A DNA stretch of 64,000 nt, from contig DRHW01000032.1 of NCBI GenBank assembly GCA_011053005.1, positions 1 to 64,000 on the forward strand, given 5' to 3'. Below the pieces are notes generated by a model. The model made no database searches and was not told the DNA's origin. It saw nothing but the letters and a program-made list of their open reading frames with translations. The translations under genes were made by a program, and so were the position numbers. This stretch comes from Methylophaga sp. (lineage in GTDB: Bacteria > Pseudomonadota > Gammaproteobacteria > Nitrosococcales > Methylophagaceae). How positions within the stretch are numbered: position 1 is the first letter of the stretch; each line of letters begins with the position of its first letter. Shown one piece after another: positions 1-8,728 of this stretch.

Positions 1-104
1 ATTATAGCCATGAACAATAACTTGATTCACCGCTTCTTGTTTAAATTCGTTCGTATATCGGATCCCTGTTCCCATTTTTTTGACCCCTTATGGTTTAAGT
101 TACA
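1..104 (-). mobile_element. End of an IS3-family element with the 5' end of its orfA
   Basis: The minus strand from 75 to the window edge encodes MGTGIRYTNEFKQEAVNQVI and onward, the usual start of an IS3-family OrfA transposase subunit (HTH domain). The rest lies outside the window. The exact element end is uncertain. A minus-strand TGTAACTTAAACC at 104-92 begins with TG as IS3 ends do and is my best guess for the terminus. The insertion separates the downstream MmeI-like fragment from its N-terminal part. Confidence 0.6.
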
Positions 105-808
105 TTTTTACCATAAAAAGTGTCTACAGTTTTCAGGCCTTACCACAATGCATTTGGATAGAAGACTCTGATCTACCTGATGCAAAAACAATTAAAGCTA
201 TACAAACAAGAATTGATGATGTTGAACAATGGAGACTAAGTAGTAAAGATGCTGGAACGCGCTCTATGGCAAATAGACCTCATCAGTTCCGAGAAATGAA
301 CTTTAGTAAGAAAAGCACAATCGTTATTCCAATAAGAAGTTCTGAGGTTAGAGCTTACTTACCAGTAGATTTATATGGTGGTGAAGCAAGGGTTACTAAT
401 TTAGCATACGCACTTTATGATGCCCCGACTTTTAACCTGGCTATTATTTCTTCAAAGCTGCATTTAGTGTGGATTTCAGCTATATGTGGAAAGTTAGAAA
501 CAAGGCTGAGTTATTCAAATAAAATGGGATGGCATACTTTCCCTTTACCAGCCCTCACAGAAAAAAACAAAGCTGATCTAACACGTTGTGCTGAAGATAT
601 TCTTCTTGCACGTGAAGCTCATTTTCCAGCGACTATTGCCGATTTATATGATCCAGAAACAATTCCGGTCAATCTACGTGAAGCGCATGAGCGGAATGAT
701 GGAGTATTGGAACGTATTTATATTGGTCGACGCTTTAAGAATGATACAGAGCGTCTTGAAAAGCTGTTTGAACTTTATACCAAGATGACGACCAAACCTG
801 CTAAATAA
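105..808 (+). pseudogene. C-terminal fragment of an MmeI-like restriction-modification enzyme
   Basis: This is the last ~230 residues of an MmeI-family (type IIG/IIL) enzyme, which in full length (about 900 residues) joins nuclease, N6-adenine methyltransferase and target-recognition parts. The fragment has the family's target-recognition and C-terminal helical regions: WIEDSDL, then RPHQFREMNF, SSKLHLVWISAICGKLETR, a GWHTFPLP stretch and the closing ADLYDPETIP...LREAHERND...FELYTKM pattern. The nuclease and methyltransferase domains are absent because an IS3-type end lies just upstream; whether the other half survives beyond the window cannot be seen. As it stands it cannot modify or cut DNA alone. 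It precedes a Fic-helicase-GIY-YIG operon on the same strand, with which it probably formed one defence locus. The first in-frame ATG or TTG codons are not credible native starts. Confidence 0.75.
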
Positions 809-842
809 GCATAAAGAGTCAGTTTAAATTAAAGGCACTTTT

Positions 843-943
843 TTCTGACATATAGTTTTTTAAATATCAGAAACCTACCCAGCTTCTGAAATAAGACTTG
901 TATATCTACCAGAAATTGACATATGATAATTCTTATTTCAGAA
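843..943. promoter_or_regulatory. Paired inverted repeats in front of the Fic operon
   Basis: A perfect 13-bp inverted repeat, TTCTGAAATAAGA at 884-896 and TCTTATTTCAGAA at 931-943, is separated by 34 bp. A weaker pair of the same half-site, TTCTGA at 843-848 and TCAGAA at 867-872, lies just before it. The repeats sit between the MmeI-like fragment and the Fic start at 964, so they look like operators for a dedicated regulator. No regulator is encoded next to them in the window. Confidence 0.5.
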
Positions 944-963
944 ACATGGCGCTTTATTGATAT

Positions 964-2097
964 ATGAATATTAATGACTATCAGGCAGGTCAATACGAAG
1001 ACCGTTATGAGTATAAGGCTTTTGTACCTGAACTAATCTGTCACGAGTGGATTGTTTCTGATTCTGAATTGATAGAATTACTTGGTCGCGCAGACCGCGC
1101 ATTAGGTGAGCTGAATGCATTTAGCCAGTTGATCCCTGATATTGATTTTTTTATTCGAATGCATGTTGCCAAAGAAGCGACGCAATCAAGCCGTATTGAA
1201 GGTACACAGACTAATATTGAAGATGCCTTTAAGGATGCAGATGACCTGAGGCCAGAAGAGCGGGATGATTGGTCTGAAGTGCAAAACTATATTCAAGCTA
1301 TCAATTCAGCCATTACCTCATTAGAAACCTTACCTTTGTCTTCAAGATTATTGCGTGAAACTCATGCAAAACTGATGCAAGGTGTACGCGGTGAGCATAA
1401 ACAACCCGGTGAGTTCAGAGTAAGTCAGAATTGGATTGGTGTGAGTTTAAAAAATGCAGTGTTTGTGCCACCGCATCATGACCGCGTGCCTGACTTAATG
1501 AGCGATTTAGAGAAGTTTCTGCATACCGAGAAACACTTTATTCACCCATTGCTTCGTATCGCGATTGCTCATTATCAGTTTGAAACTATTCATCCTTTTT
1601 TAGATGGTAATGGTCGCCTAGGCCGATTGATGATTTCACTTTATTTGGCATCTGAAGGACTACTTCATAAACCTGCATTATATTTATCAGATTATTTTGA
1701 ACGCAATAAAACCACTTATGTCGATAGGTTAATGGCTGTTCGCCAGGGTAATCATATGCGTGATTGGTTAATCTTTTTTCTATATGGTGTTGAAGAAACA
1801 GCACGTGCATCTGCTGGCGTATTTCGAGCGGTGATTGATTTGAAACAACGCATTGAGCGAGATGTGTTACCTCGCTTTAGTGCTCGCAGACAAGATAACG
1901 CACACGTTCTTATGCGGCAGTTATATGCTCGGCCCGTTATCGACGTAAAATGGGTTACAAATATTCTTGATACTTCGACTAATACAGCATCGACACTGAT
2001 TGGTGATCTGGTCAACTATGGAGTACTTGTCGAGATTACTGGCCAACGTCGCAACCGTTTATTTGTATTTAACGATTACCTAAACCTATTCAGATAA
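964..2097 (+). CDS. Fic family protein (adenylyltransferase)
   Basis: Fic proteins usually transfer AMP (or another nucleotide moiety) to a Ser, Thr or Tyr hydroxyl. The catalytic motif HPFLDGNGRLGR is intact at residues 210-221. SSRIEG near residues 75-80 matches the N-terminal inhibitory helix of class II Fic proteins, so the enzyme should be auto-inhibited. The N-terminal domain is of the common Fic/DUF4172-like bacterial type, and a winged-helix-like C-terminal part (about 310-377) may bind DNA. The length, 377 residues, is normal. Five bases separate its stop from the helicase start, so the two are co-transcribed. The start at 964 has no strong Shine-Dalgarno sequence. The role within a restriction-like locus is inference: regulator, or toxin released when the locus is disturbed. 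Confidence 0.88.
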   Translation: MNINDYQAGQYEDRYEYKAFVPELICHEWIVSDSELIELLGRADRALGELNAFSQLIPDIDFFIRMHVAKEATQSSRIEGTQTNIEDAFKDADDLRPEERDDWSEVQNYIQAINSAITSLETLPLSSRLLRETHAKLMQGVRGEHKQPGEFRVSQNWIGVSLKNAVFVPPHHDRVPDLMSDLEKFLHTEKHFIHPLLRIAIAHYQFETIHPFLDGNGRLGRLMISLYLASEGLLHKPALYLSDYFERNKTTYVDRLMAVRQGNHMRDWLIFFLYGVEETARASAGVFRAVIDLKQRIERDVLPRFSARRQDNAHVLMRQLYARPVIDVKWVTNILDTSTNTASTLIGDLVNYGVLVEITGQRRNRLFVFNDYLNLFR

Positions 2098-2102
2098 TAA
2101 TT

Positions 2103-4154
2103 ATGACTAAAACAATTCCTACCGTTTCAGTGAGCTACGCCAGTAATGGCAGCTCAACTAAATCCAATATATCAGGTATGCGCTTAATGCAAGAACGAGC
2201 CTATGAACGGCGCGGCGAACAATATCTGTTGATTAAGTCGCCACCAGCATCTGGTAAAAGCCGGGCGTTGATGTTTATTGCTCTTGATAAGCTGAGTAAT
2301 CAAGGGATTAAGCAAGCAATAATTGTCGTCCCAGAAAAATCTATTGGCTCAAGCTTCAACGATGAGCCTTTGAGTGAGTTCGGGTTTTGGGCTGATTGGC
2401 ATATAGAACCTAAATGGAACTTGTGCAATGCACCCGGCAACGATAATGGTGGAAAGGTTAATTCTTTAGGTGCGTTTTTGCAAAGTGATGATAAGATTTT
2501 GGTTTGTACACATGCCACATTTCGTTTTGCGGTTGAACAATTTGGTATTGAGGCGTTTGATAACCGACTGATTGCAATCGATGAATTTCATCATGTATCG
2601 GCCAACCCCGATAATAAGCTTGGTGCACATCTTAGAGACTTCCTTGAACGTGATAAGGTGCACCTCGTCGCTATGACTGGCTCTTATTTCAGGGGCGATG
2701 CAGAGGCCGTACTTGCACCGGAAGATGAATCAAAGTTCGATACAGTGACCTATACCTATTATGAGCAGTTAAATGGTTATGAGTATTTGAAAAACTTGGA
2801 TATTGGCTATTTCTTTTATTCAGGCCCATATTCAAATGACATTCTCAAAGTGCTTAATGTCGGTGAAAAAACGATTATCCATATACCAAATGTGAACTCA
2901 CGAGAAAGTACCAAAGATAAAATTCGTGAAGTAGAGCATATCATTGAGGAGTTGGGTGAGTGGCAAGGTATTGATCCTGAAACGGGATTCCAACTGGTTA
3001 AAACTTCTTCAGGCCGTATTTTAAAAATTGCTGACTTGGTTGACGATGATCAAATTAAGCGTGACCGTGTATCAGCGGCATTGAAAGATCCTAGCCAAAA
3101 AAATAATCGTGATCATGTCGATATGATTATCGCTCTAGGCATGGCAAAAGAAGGCTTTGATTGGATTTGGTGTGAACATGCTTTGACTGTTGGTTATCGC
3201 TCAAGTTTGACTGAGATCGTGCAAATCATCGGCCGTGCAACACGTGATGCGCCAGGTAAAACGCATGCAAGATTTACTAACCTTATTGCTGAGCCGGATG
3301 CTTCTGAGCAACTTGTCACTGAGGCAGTGAATGATACTCTCAAGGCTATTGCAGCCAGTTTGTTGATGGAGCAGGTATTAGCGCCTCGCTTTGAGTTTCA
3401 ACCCAAAAACAAAGACAGTGGCCCAATGGATGGTTTTGATTATGGTGAAGCTGGTTATGACCCTAAAAAATGTAATGTTGGGGTTAATGAAGAAACCGGA
3501 AAATTCCATATCGAAATAAAAGGACTTGCAAAACCTAAAACAGAGGAAGCTTCACGAATCTGTCAAGAAGATTTAAATGAAGTCATCGCATCATTTGTTC
3601 AGGATAAAACAGCGATTGAAAGAGGTTTGTTTGATGAAGAGCTGGTTGCTGAAGAATTGACTCAGGTTCGACTTGGCAAAATCATTAAAGATAAATATCC
3701 AAATTTAGATGAAGAAGATCAGGAAGCTGTTCGACAACATGCTATTGCGGCTTTGAACCTGACACAGCAAGCTAAAAAAGCTCTAGATGATTCAAGCTCA
3801 GATAGTGATGCCAAACCAAATACTGCACTTATCGTAGGTATAAGAAAGTTTGCAATGGATGTACGTGAATTAGACATTGACCTAATTGACCGTATTAATC
3901 CATTTAGTGAGGCATATGCCATTCTAGCCAAAACAATGAGCGAAGAAAGCCTTAAACAAGTAGCCGCTGTTATTTCTGCAAAACGAACTGCCTTGACGCC
4001 TGATGAGGCTAAAGAAATGGCTTTGAGAGCAGTGAAATTCAAGAAGGAACGCGGAAGACTACCTTCAATTAGTGCAGCAGATCCTTGGGAACAAAAAATG
4101 GCTGAAGGTGCGGCGGCATTTGTTCGTTTTAAAGATGAGGGTAAATATGACTGA
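2103..4154 (+). CDS. DExH-box helicase of a restriction/defence-type cluster
   Basis: This is a superfamily 2 ATP-dependent DNA translocase/helicase. Walker A is PPASGKSR at residues 47-54, the DExH box is DEFHH at about 160-164, and motif VI is QIIGRATRD at about 374-382, so both RecA-like lobes are present. The C-terminal ~250 residues are acidic and helical, with no domain I recognise. It lacks a nuclease domain of its own; the next gene supplies a GIY-YIG domain. The stop overlaps the next start (ATGACTGA), meaning translational coupling. With the MmeI-like, Fic and GIY-YIG genes it forms a multi-gene arrangement reminiscent of DNA-modification-linked phage defence, a functional inference only. 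Confidence 0.85.
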   Translation: MTKTIPTVSVSYASNGSSTKSNISGMRLMQERAYERRGEQYLLIKSPPASGKSRALMFIALDKLSNQGIKQAIIVVPEKSIGSSFNDEPLSEFGFWADWHIEPKWNLCNAPGNDNGGKVNSLGAFLQSDDKILVCTHATFRFAVEQFGIEAFDNRLIAIDEFHHVSANPDNKLGAHLRDFLERDKVHLVAMTGSYFRGDAEAVLAPEDESKFDTVTYTYYEQLNGYEYLKNLDIGYFFYSGPYSNDILKVLNVGEKTIIHIPNVNSRESTKDKIREVEHIIEELGEWQGIDPETGFQLVKTSSGRILKIADLVDDDQIKRDRVSAALKDPSQKNNRDHVDMIIALGMAKEGFDWIWCEHALTVGYRSSLTEIVQIIGRATRDAPGKTHARFTNLIAEPDASEQLVTEAVNDTLKAIAASLLMEQVLAPRFEFQPKNKDSGPMDGFDYGEAGYDPKKCNVGVNEETGKFHIEIKGLAKPKTEEASRICQEDLNEVIASFVQDKTAIERGLFDEELVAEELTQVRLGKIIKDKYPNLDEEDQEAVRQHAIAALNLTQQAKKALDDSSSDSDAKPNTALIVGIRKFAMDVRELDIDLIDRINPFSEAYAILAKTMSEESLKQVAAVISAKRTALTPDEAKEMALRAVKFKKERGRLPSISAADPWEQKMAEGAAAFVRFKDEGKYD

Positions 4155-5328
4155 TCTTGACGATTTACGTGCAGAATTAGATGCCTTTGCTCAACCAGAG
4201 AAAAAGAAAAGCCTTTCTGCAAAAGAAGAACGCATTATTGCTGGCTTTGAAGAAATTCAGCATTTTGTTGAAGAGCATGGAAAAGTGCCTCAGCATGGTG
4301 AAGACAAGGATATTTTTGAACGTTTATATGCTGTCAGGTTGGAAAGGTTGTGTGCTCAGGAAGAATGCCGAACATTATTAACGCCTTTAGATCATCAAGG
4401 TTTATTAGGGACTTACTCCGAACAAGCTGATAGTGCTATTGAGTCGATGGATGATGACGCTCTACTGGCTGAGCTGGATGGGTTAGCAGCTTCTTCGGAG
4501 ATTACTGAACTAAAGCATGTTCGTAGTACTGAGCAAAAGCGCGTTGTGGAAGAAATGGCCAGTCGCGATGTATGCACACATTTTGAAGAGTTTAAGCCTC
4601 TATTCGATAAAGTTCAGCAAGAATTAGACGCTGGCTTGCGTGACACTAAACCATTGCAGCAACAGCCAGAAATATTTATTGGTGACTGGTTTATCCTCTA
4701 TGGTCAAAAAGCTTATGTTGCAGAAATTGAAGACATCACCAGAAATGTCAGTGGTCATAAAGACGGTAGATTAAGGGTTATCTTTGATAATGGAACAGAA
4801 AGCAATCTACTCATTCGGTCATTACAAAAAGCTTTGATGAAAGATGAAACAGCTCGAATCATTATGAAAATTTCACAAGGGCCATTGTTTGCAGACACAA
4901 ATGAAGATGACGGTTTGGCCAGTGGTACGATTTATGTGCTGAGAAGTCAGTCGCAACACCCTTTTGTTGCTGAACATCGAGCGTTGATACATAAAATTGG
5001 TGTGACAGGCGGGAAAGTAGAAACACGCATTGCTAATGCTGCCCAGGATTCCACCTACTTGCTTGCTGAAGTTGAAATTGTTGCTACATATCAGCTTTCA
5101 GGTATTAACCGAACAAAGCTCGAAAAGTTACTACACAAGATATTTTCTGCAGCACAAATTGATCTCACTATTGAAGATCGGTTTGGTAGACCTGTAAAGC
5201 CTAGAGAATGGTTTCTAGTACCCATTTCCGTGATTGATAAAGCTGTAGATGCGATTCGTGATGGTTCAATCACTCAGCTTGTTTATGATCCTAAAGTTGC
5301 TCAACTCGTTAGTCATATCCATCAATGA
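4147..5328 (+). CDS. GIY-YIG nuclease family protein
   Basis: The start is placed at the ATG at 4147, which overlaps the helicase stop; an upstream in-frame codon would run far into the helicase gene. The protein has 393 residues. The N-terminal half is acidic and helical, with no domain I recognise. From about residue 260, GTIYVLRS..., followed by HKIGVTGGKVETRIANA and a final REWF, is the GIY-YIG/T5orf172-type fold, in which the first motif is IYV and the second is KIG. Conserved Arg (ETRI) and Glu (KLEKLLH) positions expected of the catalytic centre are present. It is probably a DNA-cleaving or DNA-binding partner of the helicase. This is the last gene of the cluster; an attachment site begins about 190 bp downstream. 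Confidence 0.8.
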   Translation: MTDLDDLRAELDAFAQPEKKKSLSAKEERIIAGFEEIQHFVEEHGKVPQHGEDKDIFERLYAVRLERLCAQEECRTLLTPLDHQGLLGTYSEQADSAIESMDDDALLAELDGLAASSEITELKHVRSTEQKRVVEEMASRDVCTHFEEFKPLFDKVQQELDAGLRDTKPLQQQPEIFIGDWFILYGQKAYVAEIEDITRNVSGHKDGRLRVIFDNGTESNLLIRSLQKALMKDETARIIMKISQGPLFADTNEDDGLASGTIYVLRSQSQHPFVAEHRALIHKIGVTGGKVETRIANAAQDSTYLLAEVEIVATYQLSGINRTKLEKLLHKIFSAAQIDLTIEDRFGRPVKPREWFLVPISVIDKAVDAIRDGSITQLVYDPKVAQLVSHIHQ

Positions 5329-5520
5329 TCAACTTAAGCCCTATCAAAGAGGATGTTGGTCCATTCAGAGTATGTATTTAACAGTGATGAGAACTGTTCC
5401 AAATTTGTACCGTATTTGTACCGTGCACCGCTATATTAGGGTAGTTTGAGGCAGTTTTTGATAATTGGCGGGCGCTGTAAGCTATTGATTTTTAAATAAA
5501 TATCGTATTGTTAAACTGAC

Positions 5521-5574
5521 TTAAAATCCCTCGGCTTCACGGCCGTGCCGGTTCGATTCCGGCCCTAGGTACCA
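5521..5574 (+). other. tRNA-Leu(UAA) 3' fragment, attachment-site copy A
   Basis: The sequence runs from the anticodon loop (TTAAAATCCC) through a variable arm, a T arm (GCCGG-TTCGATT-CCGGC) and an acceptor 3' strand ending in ACCA. It matches the 3' part of tRNA-Leu(UAA). The 5' half is missing: the bases before 5521 do not form the D arm or acceptor stem. Such 3' fragments are what integrase-mediated insertion into a tRNA leaves behind. Related but more decayed blocks occur near 10.38 kb and 13.71 kb. Confidence 0.7.
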
Positions 5575-5584
5575 ACAAATACGG

Positions 5585-5617
5585 AGCCTCAGCAGTTTAT
5601 ACTGCTGGGGCTTTTTA
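5585..5617 (+). terminator. Rho-independent terminator behind the tRNA-Leu fragment
   Basis: AGCCTCAGCAG and CTGCTGGGGCT form a stem with a short T/A loop, followed by a T run. The same hairpin accompanies the two other attachment-site copies, so it was probably part of the original tRNA-Leu 3' flank. Confidence 0.75.
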
Positions 5618-5650
5618 TTGCCCTTCGGGGATTTTGCGTAACAACATCTT

Positions 5651-5940
5651 CTAAGCAACTTTATCCATCAAAACTAAACTTGGTTTTTTAAGGCCTTCTT
5701 CCCCACACACTTTTTCATATCCATTAATTAAGCTACCAAATTCTGCTACAGAATAATCGGTGGTGATCCGAGTTGATGTATGCCCCCAGTAAATCTTGCC
5801 AGCCCTCAAATGAAACAGTCGTCGCTCGAAGATTTGAGTCGTAGTTATGTTTTAAAGCGTGCACCCTCACATGTTTAAGAGCTACTTGTTCTTGTACCTT
5901 TTTCCATTCAGTGCTCTCAACATATTTTGTAATCGTTTAC
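5651..5940 (-). pseudogene. Remnant of a tyrosine recombinase (island integrase)
   Basis: The minus strand reads as the C-terminal part of a phage/island integrase in broken frames: VRVHALKHNY (the H-x-x-R box region, with the Arg lost), VSFEGWQDLLG, then, after a frameshift, RITTDYSVAEFGSLINGYEK and a tail ending at a stop at 5651. The order matches the catalytic C-terminus of tRNA-targeting integrases (LKHTFG...QDLLGH...ITTHYS...AEL). It cannot be functional. Its place right beside the tRNA-Leu fragment marks the edge of a former integrated element. Confidence 0.75.
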
Positions 5941-6379
5941 CTTGATAAATTAAATACATACTCTTTATGAAAAATAAATATTTGGGACACTAAACTCACG
6001 CCTCAGATGGATATATTTATGAGCAAAGGCAAGTTGTGTTCCAGTTTTGTTCCATACACATGATAGAAATGAACTTATTTTGTTCGTTTCAAGTAGTGCT
6101 AAGTAGCAATATTAATACTTGGCACTATATTGAAAATGAAAAGTATCTAAATTCTGGCAGAATGGAAGTGAAAGTAGTTATAAACTTAATACGTTTATAA
6201 GGGGTGATTCAGGCGACAATGTTTACGCATAAAGTTCAGTCGATAGGGGGTGACTTGTATCGTAGTAAGTATGTCTTCTAACCTTGTAAAACCAAATGGA
6301 CGTGTTCTTCATTGTTGGTGTTTACATGATGATTTTACGAAACACGGTTTGATTTATCGTTGTTATATCTACGACATTA
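5941..6379. other. Non-coding stretch, no gene seen
   Basis: No credible reading frame was found. The DNA is A+T-rich and probably holds decayed mobile-element sequence upstream of the integrase remnant. A small palindrome, TTATAAAC-N7-GTTTATAA, occurs near 6180-6202. Nothing else is supported. Confidence 0.5.
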
Positions 6380-7474
6380 TTAACTTATAAGAGCATCAAT
6401 TTCGTGACCAATTTCACTGTGGCTAACTAGGCGATGAAACCACTTATCAGCCACCGTGTCGCTTTGTAGTCCTAATAAAGCGCCCAGTACCATGCCCCGA
6501 TGGACGTTGTCACCGCCTAAGTTCGTATTTACCTTAAGTGCTTGCCAAGGATCGTTGTAGTATTTATAGGCTAAATACAATACAACCGGCCAAGAATCTG
6601 AAATGTAGCAGGCTCGCGAAAACATATTTCCTACTACCTGATGATCAGGTAAGTTGCGTTTTACAAGGTCTGAGACATCGAAACCTGACGATCTTTTTCC
6701 AGCTTCTGCCAAAAGTGTCTTAGTACCACTCTCATCTGGCCCTTCCATAAGTCCACAAAGCAGATTTACGTAGTGATCACATACTTGCATTAAGGAGTCA
6801 TCGGGATGTGTAAGAGCTAAGTGCTCTCGACATGTGGTTTGTATTGCATACTCATTGGCACCTTTAAGACGTTCCGAAAAAACTAACGGAGCTATTGTGA
6901 CTAATCCGCCTATTGAAGCAGTATCGTGTGTTTTCATGGCGCACTTTTCCGGTTTACGGCCTTGTGCATAGTTAGCAAAAAAGCCTCGGTGATATGACTC
7001 TGCATAAGTATCTGGGTGCGCTGGTGGTACTGCAGTCATGAAGTCAATATAAGCGTTAACAAATGCCTGTCTGTCATAACTTTCGGAGGTGCTGGCAAGG
7101 ACTCGCATTAAAACACGGGCACAGTGTGCGTTTAAAGTGTTCTCTCCTGCCTGCATGCCTTGATGATAATGCATGTTGGGCGTATCCCAGAACTGAGCCT
7201 TGTCTTTTAAAATCACATCTCCCACAACGTCGATGGTCGTACTACTTGATTTATCACTGGATTGACGGCCTCCTTTACGCTTTGAATGTAAAGACATAAT
7301 AGAGGACGGATGAAACTTAGGCGCACTCTCAAACTGCTGAATACCCCCTGGGAAAGCGCGCTCTATTTCGAGTGGCTGATAAAACCAATGCACTGGCATG
7401 GCCAGTGCATCTGCAATGAATTGTGTTTTAAGTGAGCTAGCGATGCGAAGTGATAGAGAAGAATGATGGCTCAC
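6380..7474 (-). CDS. ADP-ribosylglycohydrolase family protein
   Basis: This family releases ADP-ribose from proteins or small molecules, using two magnesium ions in an all-helical fold. The N-terminal DALAMPVHWFY (about residues 22-32) and the C-terminal NTNLGGDNVHRGMVLGALLG are the two signature regions. Most members have GGDTD at the second site; here it is GGDNV, so one metal-binding Asp appears to be missing, and the N-terminal D-S/D-T motif is also not evident. Activity is therefore uncertain. The length of 364 residues is normal. It stands alone between decayed attachment sites, so it is probably cargo of a former island; no partner ADP-ribosyltransferase is visible nearby. Confidence 0.8.
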   Translation of the reverse strand: MSHHSSLSLRIASSLKTQFIADALAMPVHWFYQPLEIERAFPGGIQQFESAPKFHPSSIMSLHSKRKGGRQSSDKSSSTTIDVVGDVILKDKAQFWDTPNMHYHQGMQAGENTLNAHCARVLMRVLASTSESYDRQAFVNAYIDFMTAVPPAHPDTYAESYHRGFFANYAQGRKPEKCAMKTHDTASIGGLVTIAPLVFSERLKGANEYAIQTTCREHLALTHPDDSLMQVCDHYVNLLCGLMEGPDESGTKTLLAEAGKRSSGFDVSDLVKRNLPDHQVVGNMFSRACYISDSWPVVLYLAYKYYNDPWQALKVNTNLGGDNVHRGMVLGALLGLQSDTVADKWFHRLVSHSEIGHEIDALIS

Positions 7475-7681
7475 AAAAATACCTCTAAATATTGAGTCAG
7501 ATATAACTAAACTACTTATTTAAAAACTGCTTTTACACAATATCTAGGTTGATTGACTCGTTAAAAAGTCTGGCCTACGCACTTTATACAACAATTTTTA
7601 TCATTTGGATAAACAAAGCAAAGGCGATTACCACCTTAAAGGTTTTTGTTTTATCTCATAACTATGTCATCGCTATTAATC

Positions 7682-8728
7682 TTAATTACTTTTTAACGAC
7701 CCATTTAAGTTTATATCTTGTGCCCAAACATAATCATGGGAAAAAGGAATTTGTAGCGCAGCTTCAACAATATAACGGGAATACAAAGTCGTGTTCATTT
7801 CTTGATGAAAAAATTCACGACAACGGCTAGCCCAAGCTTGTCGTTTTTCATCATCACGGTGAAAAGCTAAAATTTTATTGACTAAATCAGTCTCATTTTC
7901 ATAATAAACGACCGTTTCATCTGGCAATAATTCATCAAATCTATGTGCGTTATGGGTAAACTGTAAAATACCATTACCGGCTAGCTGAGCCATTCGAGCA
8001 GATGAGTACCAATAAAAATTATTTTGTCGATTTAAATTCAGCCCCATTTTTGTTTGTGATAGGACATGCTCATAATCTCTACCCCATATAGCTGGCTTAC
8101 CGTGGCCTCCAAACACTTGGAAATTCATTTTACCTTCAACTGAAGTTTGTATATTTTTGACCAAATCTAGACGATCGGTATGCTTGGTAGCATGGCTACA
8201 GAACAATAAATCAATGGGTAATGAGGTTTTTTTTGAGTTATCTAAGACATCAATAGAAGGTTCTACAGGGTTAGGCATATGGTATATACGCGCGCCAATC
8301 CCTTCTAACATCGATAATTCTTTACGCCCAGTTGAAACAAATAGAGCATCTGCAACCTCAGCGCGATACTTTAAACGCTCGACGTTGTTCGGTGCAAAGA
8401 GGCCATCATTATTACAATGCACAATAGTACAATTAGGTTGTTGTTTCTTTATCCTAGCCAGCGTTTTATTAGTAATAATGTCGCAATGACCAGCAATCAA
8501 TATATCCGGCTCAACAGCTTCGCTCATTTCAATTAATCTTTGATTAGCTTTTTTATGACCTAAGTCTCTAATTCGAAATGGTGCCTCAAATGCAGCCACA
8601 TCACGATCACTAAAGCTCTGTACATAAAAATCGTTTTTTATTAAACCGTACCTAAGCTTTTCATTCCAACTGACACTTGTTTTACCATAACTTCTGAGTT
8701 GTTGATAATCTACATGTAACACTCTCAT
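7682..8728 (-). CDS. Glycosyltransferase, CgeB-like/GT4-type
   Basis: The protein, 348 residues, has a two-lobed GT-B layout: N-terminal MRVLHVDYQQLRSYG, an IVHCNND segment at mid-N-lobe, and a C-lobe with FSSHAT/GGHG-like turns, LNLNRQNNFYWYSSARMAQLAGNGILQF and a FDELLPDETVVYYE segment. The latter pair is characteristic of the C-terminal domain of CgeB-like/Glyco_trans_1-type spore-coat and surface glycosyltransferases. No signal peptide or membrane span is seen, so it is cytoplasmic. It is divergent from the O-antigen ligase gene, and both are probably for surface polysaccharide. The sugar donor and acceptor cannot be told from sequence. Confidence 0.75.
   Translation of the reverse strand: MRVLHVDYQQLRSYGKTSVSWNEKLRYGLIKNDFYVQSFSDRDVAAFEAPFRIRDLGHKKANQRLIEMSEAVEPDILIAGHCDIITNKTLARIKKQQPNCTIVHCNNDGLFAPNNVERLKYRAEVADALFVSTGRKELSMLEGIGARIYHMPNPVEPSIDVLDNSKKTSLPIDLLFCSHATKHTDRLDLVKNIQTSVEGKMNFQVFGGHGKPAIWGRDYEHVLSQTKMGLNLNRQNNFYWYSSARMAQLAGNGILQFTHNAHRFDELLPDETVVYYENETDLVNKILAFHRDDEKRQAWASRCREFFHQEMNTTLYSRYIVEAALQIPFSHDYVWAQDINLNGSLKSN

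Noticed and set aside
5377-5450. Repeated TTGTACCG in the end of the defence region
   Set aside because: Two nearby copies of a short motif; too short to call a repeat or a site.
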